A DNA stretch of 64,000 nucleotides from Trichoplax adhaerens (lineage: Eukaryota; Placozoa; Uniplacotomia; Trichoplacea; Trichoplacidae). Shown one piece after another: positions 24,046-36,000 of this stretch (position 1 is its first letter; each line of letters starts with the position of its first letter). The translations under genes were made by a program, and so were the position numbers. Under the pieces are notes generated by a model. It was not told where the DNA came from. It worked only from the letters and a program-made list of their open reading frames with translations, and did no database searches. The stretch spans positions 279,744 through 343,743 of the forward strand of contig NW_002060974.1 in NCBI RefSeq assembly GCF_000150275.1. Reading direction: 5' to 3'.

Positions 24046-25708
24046 AAAGCAATTAGAAGAGTTAAGGCGTCTAAATCGCTTTGGATGAAAAGAAATGTTG
24101 ATATAAGTACAGGTATTTAAAATATTTTATCGTATTTTTAGTTATCTCGATCGAAAAAAACGAAAATAGCTATATATAACTATCTACCGTTTTATTGAAA
24201 ATACTGCACTTACTGTAAATTCGTTAATTTTAATTAATAATTATAATCATTTGATTAATATCAACATTCTGGCTGTATTATTTAAAATATTGGCGAATAA
24301 ACAGCTGAGGAGTTGCTGCAGCAAAAGGCAGCAGGAGTAAGTTATTATGCATTACCTCGTACTGTTATGAATTAAATATCCGAATATTTAGTTTATGAGG
24401 ACTTAGATATATGGTCTTCATCTATTTTACAAATCGACCTGATCTCAAAAGTTATTTACGCCAGCAATGTACTTTTTTGCGCTCATAATTCTAATATTTT
24501 GGTAGACATTTCTGGTGATAGCTACCGAAACTTCGCATGCATTTGTGCTGTTGGTAAAATTGAAAAATGACTGTTCTGTAGTGGCCAAATTTAGAATTTT
24601 ATCACGAATGGGCGGTAAGCTTATACTTGATGATTTAAACAATTTTGGCAGTTGAAGAATTAACCGGTACAATACATGAAGAAAATTGTATGCATTATCA
24701 GTAACAAATCTCTGAGTATACAAGCTCGCTTGCTTCGTATTAAGACTTTCTCTATGTAGTCATCTGAGCAAACTGTAACGGTAATGTTTTTTGAAAGTGC
24801 AAAAGTGATATGAAGTAAGGCACTACTGTATACAACGTATAATAGTCGGTTATACTTACCATAATTATTATTGATGTCAGAAATGATGAACAAGTGTTTA
24901 CTTGCCATAAGTACTACAGTAATTCAGCTCAGGGATGATACATATAGTCGTCTTCACTTAATTATAAATCTAGCTTGAGATTATAGCTGAATAATGTAAG
25001 CGTAAAAATTGCATTGTGTGGTACTTCGATGGACAGTGATCAACGAATAAATATATCTATTCGGAATATTAGATCGACTAGGATAAAATAGCTACCGGTA
25101 ACAAATAGCCTCGTATTCTATGAGTTATAATTTAAAAGTAACAAAATATTGGATTTGATAAAACTAAACAATCATCAATCATCGAATCAACTATTTTAAA
25201 TAAGCCTATTACGTAAATTTGAGTAAAGTACCTTATAAAGGCGGTAAATAAATGAATATGATAACTGCAAAAAATATTCCATCAGAACTTCAGTTAACTT
25301 CATAATCGTATTTATATTTGCATTGCACCTTGCAACACTTCGCGAAATGATATAATCTGAAGAATTCGCTGATTCTTATGCTTTGTGCATACTCGTGTAA
25401 TTATTTATTCTTCAATCTTAGTAACCGCGAAGATAATAATATTTAAGCAGTGGATTAGATAATGAATTCTTTATTTGCAATAAATTTTTACGGAGATAAG
25501 TTTAGTTTGGTAACTATCCGCTATATAATTTTTTAATATCAATATTTAATTAAAATCGTATTGATTTGAAGGCATTCTTGGGTAATTAAAATTTTATTAG
25601 ATGTTCGAATTGATGGCTTCAATCAAAGTTTTAACACAATTGATGACTTGATTGGGTGTTATGTTTGCTTTCGTGACAAAGAATTAAAACTCCAATTACA
25701 AGTAATTG
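24046..25708 (+). other. RIN-B SH2 domain exons (atypical FLVR motif)
   Basis: Four exons build a complete SH2: Trp-led start (LWMKRNVDIST), helix A (AEELLQQKAAG), strands B-D (TFLVIATETS, VLLVKLKNDCSVVAKFRIL) and the C-terminal half (FNTIDDLIGCYVCFRDKEL). The 'CY..CxRD' spacing before the last strand is typical of RIN SH2 domains. Ile stands at the beta-B5 Arg position. Confidence 0.72.
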
Positions 25709-28700
25709 GTAAGACAATATCAGATATATCATTATTTTATTTTTGCTACCATACAGGCACTTCATGCAGCAAATGATACCATATGAAATGAAAAATTTAA
25801 TAGTTTTGCATAAGACTAAACATTGTCTCTAAAAGCCAATGTAATAGAATAAGTAACGTAAGTTCTATTCGCTACCCAAAGACGACGAACTCGACGACGT
25901 TATTAATGAAGACATTGGCCAGACTGATAACCTTCCCCAACTGCTACGTACAGAACCGGTAGCTCCAGATGGTCTCGATAGTGGTAGATTTTTAAGACAC
26001 ATTGGCCTGACTGATAATCTTCCCCAACGGCTACCTACAGAACCGGTAGTTCCAGATGATCTCGATAATGGTAGGTTTTCAAGTCTTATTACTTCTTATT
26101 TGCTTTCAAGCGCATAACTGGGAATGATGAATTACTTTCTTGTATTATCCATCTTTAATAGGACAAGAAAGACTCCAAACTGCCCAAGATGGTAGGTGTG
26201 CTTCCCTTATAAGGATTTTTTTTTTTTCAACCAATGCCATTCAAATTACTATATTTAATCGGGAAATTAAATATGAAAAATTCCGAAACTTTCATCATTG
26301 GCTTATAAAATTACGCTATCTCAACATCTAGTTTAAGTTCATTATATTTACCTGGTAAAAATTTACTATATTCATTTCGTTTATATAAGAGTACCTTAAT
26401 TTTAATTTCCCCTATATATTGATAGAAATTTTCTTAGTATTCTTCCTTAGATAATAACAAATTTGATAGAGCTATTAACATTAAACATCATTTCCATAGT
26501 AGTCTCTATTTTACGGGCTTTATTCGTGGTACTATTTTAGTCGCATCGGTTTCTGAGTTTTTCATAGATTATGTACTATATAATATAGCAATTAGAGATC
26601 AAATTCTAGTTTTAAGAAATAATATTATATGGTAGTGTCACGGTAGTAACTACTGTAAATTAAATAGCTAAATTTACCGAATTTAGCATTTAAATATGGT
26701 GATTACAATTACCTTACAGCAGGTGCCTTTGAAGTTGTAATGTGCTAGAGTAAACTGTACGTCGAACTGTAACAGTATAGCCCATATAGTAATTGATTAT
26801 AGTGCAAGCTCTTGATTGTAATACTAACAAATAGTAGTTCATAAGTGTACTGAAATGATTCTGTAAATGGATAGACTGTAGTTCGACTATATAAATCACT
26901 TAGTAGATGTCCATATCTTCAAATATTGTTGTAAGATGATTCCTCAATGTTAGCTGCTGTAAAAGGGTACATAAGTCCGGCAGATAGTTTAAAAAACCTA
27001 ATTCTCCGATTATGCAGCGTAGAAGCAAAGGCGTTTAAGTTTTTATGAGTGGTCAAATGTTACTAAATCCTGGAGTCTTTCGAAATTTAGAGATTTGTTT
27101 TCACGTAAACCTTGTCACAAAGCTGCTTTATGACAAGTAGTAAAGAGTATTTAATGTAAGCAGATACTCTAGTTTTATAATGAATATTTACTAGTAAAAT
27201 GAATTAAGAATTAGTTAAGAGCATTTACTGCAACCCTATTAAAATTCAAAGAACATGAAAGATCATACTATAGATTTCTATTAGATGTTTAAATATATTA
27301 AGCTAATATTGAATGTATGGCGCATTGAAGCTAAGTTACAATATATTCGTTACACGAAAAAGGGATTTTAGATTGGATTTATGATTTTCGTGGAATCAGC
27401 AATCATGAGATTCGTCAAAATGAATTTAAAAATCAGTCTCAGCGAAAAAAAAAAATTTCAGGTCTTTTGGGTAAACGTAACTCTACTTTTAGAAAAGATA
27501 TTCAGGAACGAAATAAAGAAATGCTTAAAAAATTATTCAAAATTGAACTAAATAAATGCCTGTTAGGGCCATGGGATCTTTATCTACATGAGGTAAGTCT
27601 ATGCAAGGCAGAAAGATAATTTTGAGTAGAGAATAGATTTCTATGATTTTAAAATATAGCAGAAAATAAGAAGGACGTTCGATATGGTCTTAAAAATAAC
27701 ATGAAGCTCATATATCATTAAAAACATAGCATTAAACTTGTACATTACAAATTAAGCTAATTATGTGTTTCACTTCTACATCTTGGAATAAAGTATATGG
27801 TTTAAAATAGAAATTGATTTTAATATAACGGATTTGGGGTACTATTCTCCTCTATTAGTTCAGCCACTTATCTGTGAGGCATAACTAAATTCAGTAATGC
27901 TATATATTCTATTGTCAGATTATACTTTAGACAATATTGAAAATATCATATCAATTGTACTTATCATAGTATTGCTCAAATTAGTTTAAAAAAGAGCACT
28001 GACTATACCGTTAAAGGTTACTGTTATAAATAAAGTTGATGAATTGGATGATGAGGAAATAATTAAATTTTAAACAGGTCTTTATTCGATTGAAAAAACT
28101 GATAAAAGAATCTTTGTCAGCGAAAGAGAATCAGCGTATACTTGCTATCAATAGTACAACTACTGATATGAGTGCTAGAGTGAAGAAATTTGAGCCAGTG
28201 TTGGTAAAAATTATTTTTTCTGCATCATATGGATTTATTTACAAGTATCTGAAAAGTAAACATAAGGGGTAGGGATATTATTATCAAAATTAATCATAGA
28301 ACATCATGCTATTTAAATCAACTTTTAAATCAAATAAAATTAGAAAATAAACCTTGTTTTTGTAAAGCATGATGACTAGTGACTATTTCTCGCTATTTAA
28401 GTTTTGAAATATAGCATAATTATTGATAATTATCAATCTTCCAGTACCAGAGCAATCTAGCACCTTCGATGTGGCCAAAATAGGGCAAAATTTTGAGAGC
28501 ATGATCAAAGCAAGTGTGCCTAAAAAGAAACTAGAGTACGTTACTAAAACATTCGAAATGCTACCAGAATCGTACCAGGGTAAACATGATCAATTTTTCT
28601 TAATTTGCTCTTAACAGAAAAAGCAAATATCTAAACATTTCATTTTTCTGCAGATTTAAAGACCATGGCATACAGCATTAGTAAAACCTCCTTATCTAAG

Positions 28701-29832
28701 CTAGTTTACGAAGCCGATTATATTGAAAATTTAATCGACCATGAAATTTTAAATGAAGAATCTAACAAAAAGGCCTTCGTGACATTTAGAAATGCTTTAC
28801 TATTCTTACAAAAGCTAGATTTGTCAGGAAAGGAATACTTGTATAGAATAATTGAAAAAGATCAAGAAATTGTTAGAGTGATATTAATGCCAGATATATG
28901 TAATGTGAGTATAAGATATTTTGTGTTAGCTACAATCTACGGGCAGAAGCTATTTACGCTGTTATGCTAATTTTATTTCTATAACTTAAAGGGCTATCCA
29001 TTTAGTCAAGTTGTTGCTTTAGATCTTCAGGAAACCATTAGTGATTTATGTAAGCTATAAGTTAAAAGTACAATTAATGTTTTTTGAACGGTAAAAAATA
29101 TCCTATTAATTATTGTCACATTTATCACCAAAATTTCATCATCGACAGATAAAAAATGCAGATCATTTGCGACAAAATTATTAGGACCATCATTTAGTTG
29201 CAACTTCCACGTTTTGAGTTTGGTGGACGCTAATAATAAATGTATGTTGAAATTTAGTACGTACACGCGTACTTACTCATATCCTGATATTAACGGATTA
29301 GAAATAATTAACAAGATAGTATTAGTACAGTCATCGTTCATACTCTGTAATATTTAAAATTTAGTTTAAAGATGGCATTTTTAATCATAAATATATGTAT
29401 AATTATCAATATTAGTTATGCTAACAGTCTGAATAGATCCTGGTGTTTTGGAAATAGATAATTTTCTCCTACAGTAACTCTAAGTATAGTATAAGCTCTA
29501 ACTGCTTAAAAATGGATTCTAGATGTAGTGCATCCTATAATACAAGATACACTTGAATAAGTAATATTAATGTGATTTTCTTATGAGCTTCAGGATTATT
29601 GATATTACGCAAATACGTATGCTCTTTGATGGTGAAAAGAATTGAAATTGACAGAACTCTTTTTCCAATGATTATTTATTTTGTAGTGAAATTCATGAAA
29701 GAGGATGAAAGTAAAGTCCAGTTGGCTATATATGGGTTGAAACAAGACGATTACTATGAGGCAATACCATCCGAATTTACTACTTTCGTATTTCATCCGG
29801 ATAAGACTGCTGACAGTCATATTTATGAATAG
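24046..29832 (+). CDS. RIN-B: RIN-family SH2-RH-VPS9-RA protein
   Basis: Tandem paralogue of RIN-A. Exons: 24046-24112, 24305-24336, 24506-24614, 25601-25708, 25882-26070, 26162-26191, 27372-27592, 28078-28255, 28445-28579, 28654-28904, 28992-29049, 29149-29241 and 29687-29832 (TAG). They join in one frame of 538 codons. Domains: complete SH2 (KSLWMKRNVDISTAEELLQQ, then TFLVIATE in place of FLVR); a linker with an internal 29-residue repeat; RIN homology (DWIYDFRGIS, LGPWDLYLHE, FIRLKKL); VPS9 (LVYEADYIENLIDHEIL, FVTFRNALLFLQKL); RA (SQVVALDLQETISDL, FHVLSLVD, TTFVFHP). The expected role is a Rab5-type regulator responsive to Ras at endosomes. Splice signals are mostly good (GTAAGT, GTGAGT, GTAAGC). 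The start codon lies upstream and is not identified. A proline-rich exon like 4285-4380 of RIN-A was not found; phases join without it. The SH2 Arg is lost (Ile). Confidence 0.78.
25882..26070 (+). repeat. Tandem 87-base repeat inside a RIN-B linker exon
   Basis: Two copies of an 87-base (29-codon) unit, ATTGGCC at 25914 and 26001, encode IGQTDNLPQLLRTEPVAPDG and IGLTDNLPQRLPTEPVVPDD. Each copy ends in a usable donor (G|GTAGAT at 25984, G|GTAGGT at 26071), both in phase 1, so splicing can include one or both copies without changing frame. The RIN-A counterpart (1853-1924) has no repeat. Confidence 0.65.
27111..27137 (+). repeat. Intronic hairpin, TTGTCACAA family (best copy)
   Basis: CTTGTCACAAAG, loop CTG, CTTTATGACAAG: 12-base arms with one mismatch. 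It lies in the RIN-B intron upstream of the RIN-homology exon, the same intron position as the RIN-A hairpin at 2304. Confidence 0.6.
28445..28904 (+). other. RIN-B VPS9 domain exons
   Basis: Exons 28445-28579 (FESMIKASVPKKKLEYVTKT) and 28654-28904 (KLVYEADYIENLIDHEILNE, then KKAFVTFRNALLFLQKL). They align closely with RIN-A 6167-6696. As there, the catalytic Pro and Tyr positions of the VPS9 family appear substituted while the Thr of FVTF is kept. Confidence 0.65.
28992..29832 (+). other. RIN-B Ras-association domain exons
   Basis: Exons 28992-29049, 29149-29241 and 29687-29832. They give SQVVALDLQETISDLY, then KKCRSFATKLL, then a last exon with KVQLAIYG and TTFVFHP, a ubiquitin-like RA fold as in RIN-A. 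The first two exons have the same length and phase as in RIN-A. Confidence 0.63.
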
Positions 29833-29881
29833 AAACCGGCGATGATATTGCAAATTCATGATTAGAAAATACACATGGTAA

Positions 29882-30068
29882 ATATATGTCTTTCATTAAT
29901 TCATAAAATTAAATAGGTGAAAAGACATTGCCATTTTTAAATGATAGAAAATTGGGATAAAATAATAATCATCGTAAAAATATATCTTTCATTAATTCAT
30001 AAAATTAGATAGGTAAAAGGGTATTGCTATTTGTACGTGGTAGAAAATTGTGATAAAATTGATCGAAA
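29882..30068. repeat. Two-copy tandem repeat, period about 96 bases
   Basis: Both copies share ATATATSTTTCATTAATTCA (first copy with two extra bases), then ATAAAATTA, AATAGGT/GATAGGT and TAGAAAATTGNGATAAAAT. Located 50 bases after the RIN-B stop, so it may be in the 3' UTR. Confidence 0.6.
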
Positions 30069-30764
30069 TTGCTAAACAAGCACGATGTACTATGATACGA
30101 ATGTAGCTGCTAGTCCATGTCATGACTTGATATACGAGCCAAATTTTGTACGATTTCTGCGTTTATGCTTCTATGAAATAGAATACAGATCAAGTATTTC
30201 TCCTTAAGGCACATGATTTTATCAAATGCTGCATAGCAAACTTCTAATATCATATTTTAGTTTCTCTTCAGAAATTCGTATTTTATTATCCTATTGTAGC
30301 GAAATGTACAATGAAACTAGCCTAATTACAGTATGTATTTCATAGATGTGATCCGAATAAATTAAGCCATATTATTTTCATGGAATTGATCGATTTAATT
30401 TGCATTGCGTCTATTAAAGCAGCCTTAAGGCGTAAATTATAATAGGGTACAAAATGATACATGATTAGATCTATATAAAAGGTATTGAAATTACTACTCA
30501 GATGTCAAGTTGTTTGCAAGTAGTATTTAACTACAGTACTGACATAAGACTGAACGTGTATCAAGTAGAGTTGCCAGTTTCTATGTTGCACTCGTTATAT
30601 AAGTTATTAAAAATCGTGATCAAATTATCTTATTAGCGATGTTATCTTATACTATCGACTATCAAGATTAGCAAATGATCGATTTGGTATTGATATTGTC
30701 GGAATTACTGAGGTGCCTTTAAGCAGATTGTTACGGCTAGGGAATATACGTATCGTCCTATTTA

Positions 30765-30867
30765 AATGTTAAGTTAACAAGTGTAAAGCTCATAGAATGG
30801 TGCAACAGCATTGCATCACTAACTCGTCAGTCTCGATTAGGAGTTTTACACTTGTTAACTTAACATT
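30765..30867. repeat. 27-base near-perfect inverted repeat (hairpin or MITE)
   Basis: The left arm 30765-30791 starts AATGTTAAGTTAACAAGTGT and the right arm 30841-30867 ends ACACTTGTTAACTTAACATT. The arms are complementary over 27 bases with one G-T pair, around a 49-base loop. It could be a tiny non-autonomous DNA transposon with terminal inverted repeats, or a transcribed hairpin. No clear target-site duplication is visible. Confidence 0.8.
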
Positions 30868-32207
30868 ATAGCGACGAAAACTTTTTTAAAGTGTCCTAGC
30901 GCTGCGAACATACAGTACTCTTACTACTTTATTATTTTCAAAGCAATCACGACTTGTACTATATATTATGCAGTGGGCTGGCATATGGTCTAAATCAGGG
31001 GTCGGCCATGGATGAGTTTTTTTTTGGCGATCCGATATGCCTATCGTGATAAGATTGGCCAAACTATCATATTTATTACAAGCTTTCTGAAATTGAATCA
31101 TTTCTACAGTTAATAAGTTCGTAATCGATATGCTCATCCGACTCTTATGTCAACGAAAATCGATTCATGGAATGTTCTCATAGAATATAAAATGTCCCCT
31201 AACCGACACCCACAAAACAAGCTTACAATCTGCTTGAAAATATTCATTAATGTTACGTGGAAAAAGTAAACTAAAACAAAATAGAAAAACTTCTATTATT
31301 ATTATTTACTGCTATACTATTTCATTACAGAGTTAGGCTTGTATCGTGAAGTGCTGCATCCAGAAAATGGTAACGCCCCATAGAGATCAATAATTTTTTT
31401 CTTTCTGGGTAACGCCTCGTTTTAAAATCATAACTCGGCTGAGATTCTGCGTATCGTTTTCTTAATTGTCTATGAAGTTATTTGAACGCTTTATTTTGCT
31501 ACACCTAATTAATTGCAAGGTAATAACGAAGTCATGATAAGTAATATAACCCATCATTGCCTTTGAAATTAGATCAATGTATAATTATTATAATAGTGGT
31601 AAGCAAAACGGTCTTTTGACAGCATTTAATTGATTTTACTCGCAACATAAAAAAATAGGTTTCAACATTTTTTTCTCTTCCATTTCAGAGATGCAGTATT
31701 ATTCTCGTAATATTATTTCTCTTGTAAGAGTTTTAGAATACTTAAAACCATTTTTTTGCTATGGTTCATACAATCAATTGACTAGAGTACATAAAATTTT
31801 TCCTATTATTATTATTTATGATTTGTTCACTTTCTTCTGGTTCACGTTTGCTATGATAAACTCCAATTGGAGTGTTAACTTGAATTTTAAAGAAGTACAA
31901 GGAAATTAAGTTGACATAATAAGAAGATAAAGAAAAGGCAAACATTTTAGCACAGCAATAAGATAAAATTTACTAACTAGTATTGATTATTAATCAGAAT
32001 GATAAGGCAAGATTATGCACGCATTAATTTGGTAAACTTGAGCAAGTTTCGCCTATCTTTAATCTCGATTGTAACTGATTATGGCTGCCTTTGATATTTT
32101 ATGAAGACAACATATAAAACCATTGCTAATTAACCCTTGAAATTATTCATTTTTTTAACCATTCTATGTAATGTATATATACACAATCTACATACATATC
32201 ATTATAT

Positions 32208-32390
32208 ACTAGGGTTCGGTAATTTTGTATTTTCGTTGCAAAAAAATCTCAGTCTGCCTACCCGTACGTGAATGACTGTACACTAAGGTCCAGTAGTTTT
32301 GTAATTTGTTGCTAAGAAATCGCTATCTGCATACATATGAGTGGACACTAGGGTTCAGTAATTTAGTATTTAAGTTGCAAGAGAAATCAC
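32208..32390. repeat. Three-copy tandem repeat, period 65-74 bases
   Basis: ACTAGGGTTCGGTAATTTTG (32208), ACTAAGGTCCAGTAGTTTTG (32282) and ACTAGGGTTCAGTAATTTAG (32347), each followed by a GTTGCWA block and AAATC. Diverged minisatellite in non-coding DNA. Confidence 0.7.
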
Positions 32391-33057
32391 TGAAACGTTT
32401 AATTTGGATATTTATCTTTATCCACCCTTTAATTCAAAAGATGAAGGCAATAAAATGATTTTCACTGGTGTACCAATAGGATTTATTTTGCTATAGCAAT
32501 GCCTGTTTATAATATGGTTTACGCTTGTTGCTATACTAGTGGTACTGTAATGTTAAATAGAAATTCTGTAGCTTCACAGTAGTCTTTAGTCAGCCTAGTG
32601 CAAGGCTTTTAAGTTTACATTTATTTGATTTGATTGTAGACGAATCTATTAGTAATTAAATGAACTGTTTTAGCGACAATTGTGTAATAAGTGTTCACAT
32701 TTGATGGACCCTAAACTACACCGTGTACACGCACGCATAAACCTGAATTCTTCAGTTTAATTTTTTAAAAGATTACTGACTACTTAAACTGTTCCATTAA
32801 ATGTTGTATGATTTTTAAATTAAAAGTCCTTTCCTCACTGATATCACTGTATACGAACGTCTTCATAGTCGTAATTTTTAGATCATTTCCATTTTGGCTG
32901 CTAATTGATTTCCTACGTCTTCTATAACTAACGCGTATCATCAGAATTTCTAATTGCGATCAACGACTAGCTTATTAATCAGAACCTACTATCATCCTCG
33001 TTCTTGCTATTTAGTGAAAAAAGAAAAGTTTCGATTCAAGGTTTGAATTAAAACATC

Positions 33058-36000
33058 ATGTCGAACAATTGTGCGGTCTGTACCTCATCAACTAACAACC
33101 ATTCCGGGACACGCCTAGGCAAGCCCAAAAGGATTCACGAGATATCTGGCCATCAATTTGTGGCGACCTTTTTTCGTCAGCCTACCTTCTGCGCTCATTG
33201 TGATGGATTTATCTGGTTAGTGAATTCTCCCATTAAGTCGTTAAAGTAGTCTTATAGCTGTAGTATAGAAAAGTAAGTGATGTCGAGAGCAGTTCATTTA
33301 GTAAATTGATAGTCTTTTAATTTCAACGTTCATCATCTTTATTTATAGAGTTAGCCGTCAATTAAACCATTTATTTGTCGTCTCAGTTTCCCATACTAGT
33401 AACTTACTATTTGCCAATCTTTATTTTGGAGAGTTTGGTTAATAACTTTAGCTCCATACTTTAGTCCTTGCAATATTATCTGTGACAAATAATTTGAATG
33501 AATATCCTAAGACTATCGTTAGCCAAATCAGAACTGAAGGCACCATCAAGGCTGAATGTTTGCCTATTTCATTGGCATCTTTACTGATTACTTAATTCGT
33601 TTGGCAAGAAATTTTATCATTTGGAGAGATAGAATATGCACGTCAAACATTATTACTGAGTAAATTATTCATTCTAGGGCATAATACCCGCACTCTTGAA
33701 GCCAATACTTGAAAAGTAGTATAATAATATCGATTAGTATAATCATTTCGATAATTTCGTCCCTACCTGTTGACATGCTGTGCACAGAAAAATCGAATCA
33801 GGTTATTCGATTCAAATGATAGGAAATTTACATAATAAGAGAAGAAAATAACCTATAACTAAATAAATAGGGTATAATTTGAAACTCAAACTAAATATAA
33901 TAATTACAAATATTTCAAAGCAGTGCAGAAAATGTACCGTATCTTGACATTTTAAAAACAAGCAGTAATCTTGGCATAGGCAATCATGTGAATTATTCCG
34001 ACTGTTAGTTATATAGTCATCACCATAATGAAAGACTAAATAATACATTAATTTCAATCGTAAATAGAATTCCGTTTGGGCAAAAATCAATTATTGACAC
34101 TACGAGCTACAGTACTGTACTATTTTCACTCGCCTAGATATAACTAAAATTTTTATGAAAAATAATGAACAGCACGAAAGATACAGTTATTTGATCAAGT
34201 ATGATTAATAAAAAAATATACAGGCCCCTAGATGCTTATTTTAAACTATAGTGATGTTTTCTTAAAGTCAAGTTATTATTTTGTAGAAATTAATACGTCA
34301 AGGCTAGTGGTATTAAATGAAATCATCTTCACATTGCGAGATGATATTTAAATACTTAGTGATCATATCTAGTGGTCACAATAACAGTCTCTATCCTATA
34401 TCGTTTACAGTAATTTCTTTTAGCTTTAACGCAACATCTATTAAAGTGAGGAAATAGTTATTCATTTTTCATGACAGATAGGGAAGGAATGATTAAGGAA
34501 TATTTATAAGTGCTTTTCATGTTAAATGGCATCTTGCTAATTATTTCAAAAATTGACTATTAGCGTTTTATAATTTTTACATAATATTTCTACAATATCA
34601 TAGGGGAGCCATAAAAAGACAAGGATACCAATGTCAATGTAAGGCAAAATTTTCGAAATAGATACCGTATGATGAGGTGTGCTTTAGATAGGCAAAGAGC
34701 TTTGATAAATTTGAAATACGATGGTTGATTTGATAGTATAGAACTTCACGCGTAGGAGTTTAGTTTAAGTATGTATATAATCTATAAATGCTTTTTCTAT
34801 CTTCTTGTAGCTTGTCGGATTGTCGTCCATAAACGATGTCATCAGCAAACAGTTACCAAGTGCGCTTCGAATTCGGCTGAAGTAAATACTACCATAAAAA
34901 CATAGGTTTACAACAAGTATAGCACAGCAAGCATGTAGTAGCGGAATTTTAAGGAATGCCAATGCGTTATGACATAATTTTAGTCGTTAGAGTCATTTTT
35001 GATTAAAAACTATCTCATTATAATCTCAAAAATTGTCATATTGAACTAGATCGAGTATTACTTAAATATTAACTTTACTTGTAATAAATAAATATAGCCT
35101 AGGTATCATCTAAGATATCCGTATAGAATCAAATTTTCCTTTTAAACTATATTTTTTATTATCGCTTCTTACTTCCTAAATAGGCTGAAGATTCTACAGC
35201 AGTTGTTGATATCGACATCTCGCACAACTTTACAACGCATAATTATAAGTCACCGGCATTTTGTACACATTGTGGCTCATTACTGTACGGATTGTATCAT
35301 CAAGGAAAGAAATGCAAAGGTAAATGATTTCATGTTTGACGAATAGTATTTTGATACTGAGTGGAAGCTTTTCTAGATTCTAGTCTGATAGTAATGATCT
35401 GTATGTCCTATAGGATGAAAGCAGTATACAGTACGTAATATATTCTTGAGATGGTTACCGCAGAACCCTAATATTATGTACTTCTCACTTAATAGTATTT
35501 AAACTGATATCCAACACTATCTGACCAAATTAAAGAAATATTATACCTTGTAGTCAACTTGATTCGATAGAAGCTGATATCAAAAGCTTTGTGCTAACAT
35601 TATCTTTCCATTAAGCTAAGGTTAAATAAATATGCATGATTCATATTTTCTACGAATTGTAAGTTTATACCAACCAAAAGCTGTTAGCGTTATATTTCCA
35701 ATCATATTGAATACATAACGGCACTCTATAATATCAAAAATCGGTTTTCTGGGTTTTAACTTATTCAACTAGTCATGCAGTAAATATCCGCATGATTTTA
35801 ATAATTGTATCATGCTTCTAAAATATCTCAATCAACTTTCATCAGAAGCTTTTATACAACTATTGTGAATACTTCTGTTAAGGCAGCAATTTATGTTCCA
35901 AAGATTCGATATTGAATTAATCTATACTTTTAAAAGCATCGTACTATCGATCTACAGTGCGTATTAATTTTCATATAATAAGCTCTAAAACTAAACTTAT

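Larger units (their letters stand above)
29833..33057. other. Spacer between RIN-B and the C1-C1 gene
   Basis: No gene recognised apart from the repeats annotated separately. One AG/GT-bounded open stretch at about 31331-31369 (encoding LGLYREVLHPEN) could be an exon of an unidentified gene. An open frame of 72 codons at 31691-31909 has no recognisable feature. Confidence 0.35.

Noticed and set aside
24445-24723. Minus-strand open frame of 92 codons
   Set aside because: Antisense shadow of the RIN-B SH2 exon 24506-24614.
31331-31369. Possible short exon between a good acceptor and a GTAACG donor
   Set aside because: Only about a dozen residues without recognisable homology; it could not be joined to the C1-C1 gene.
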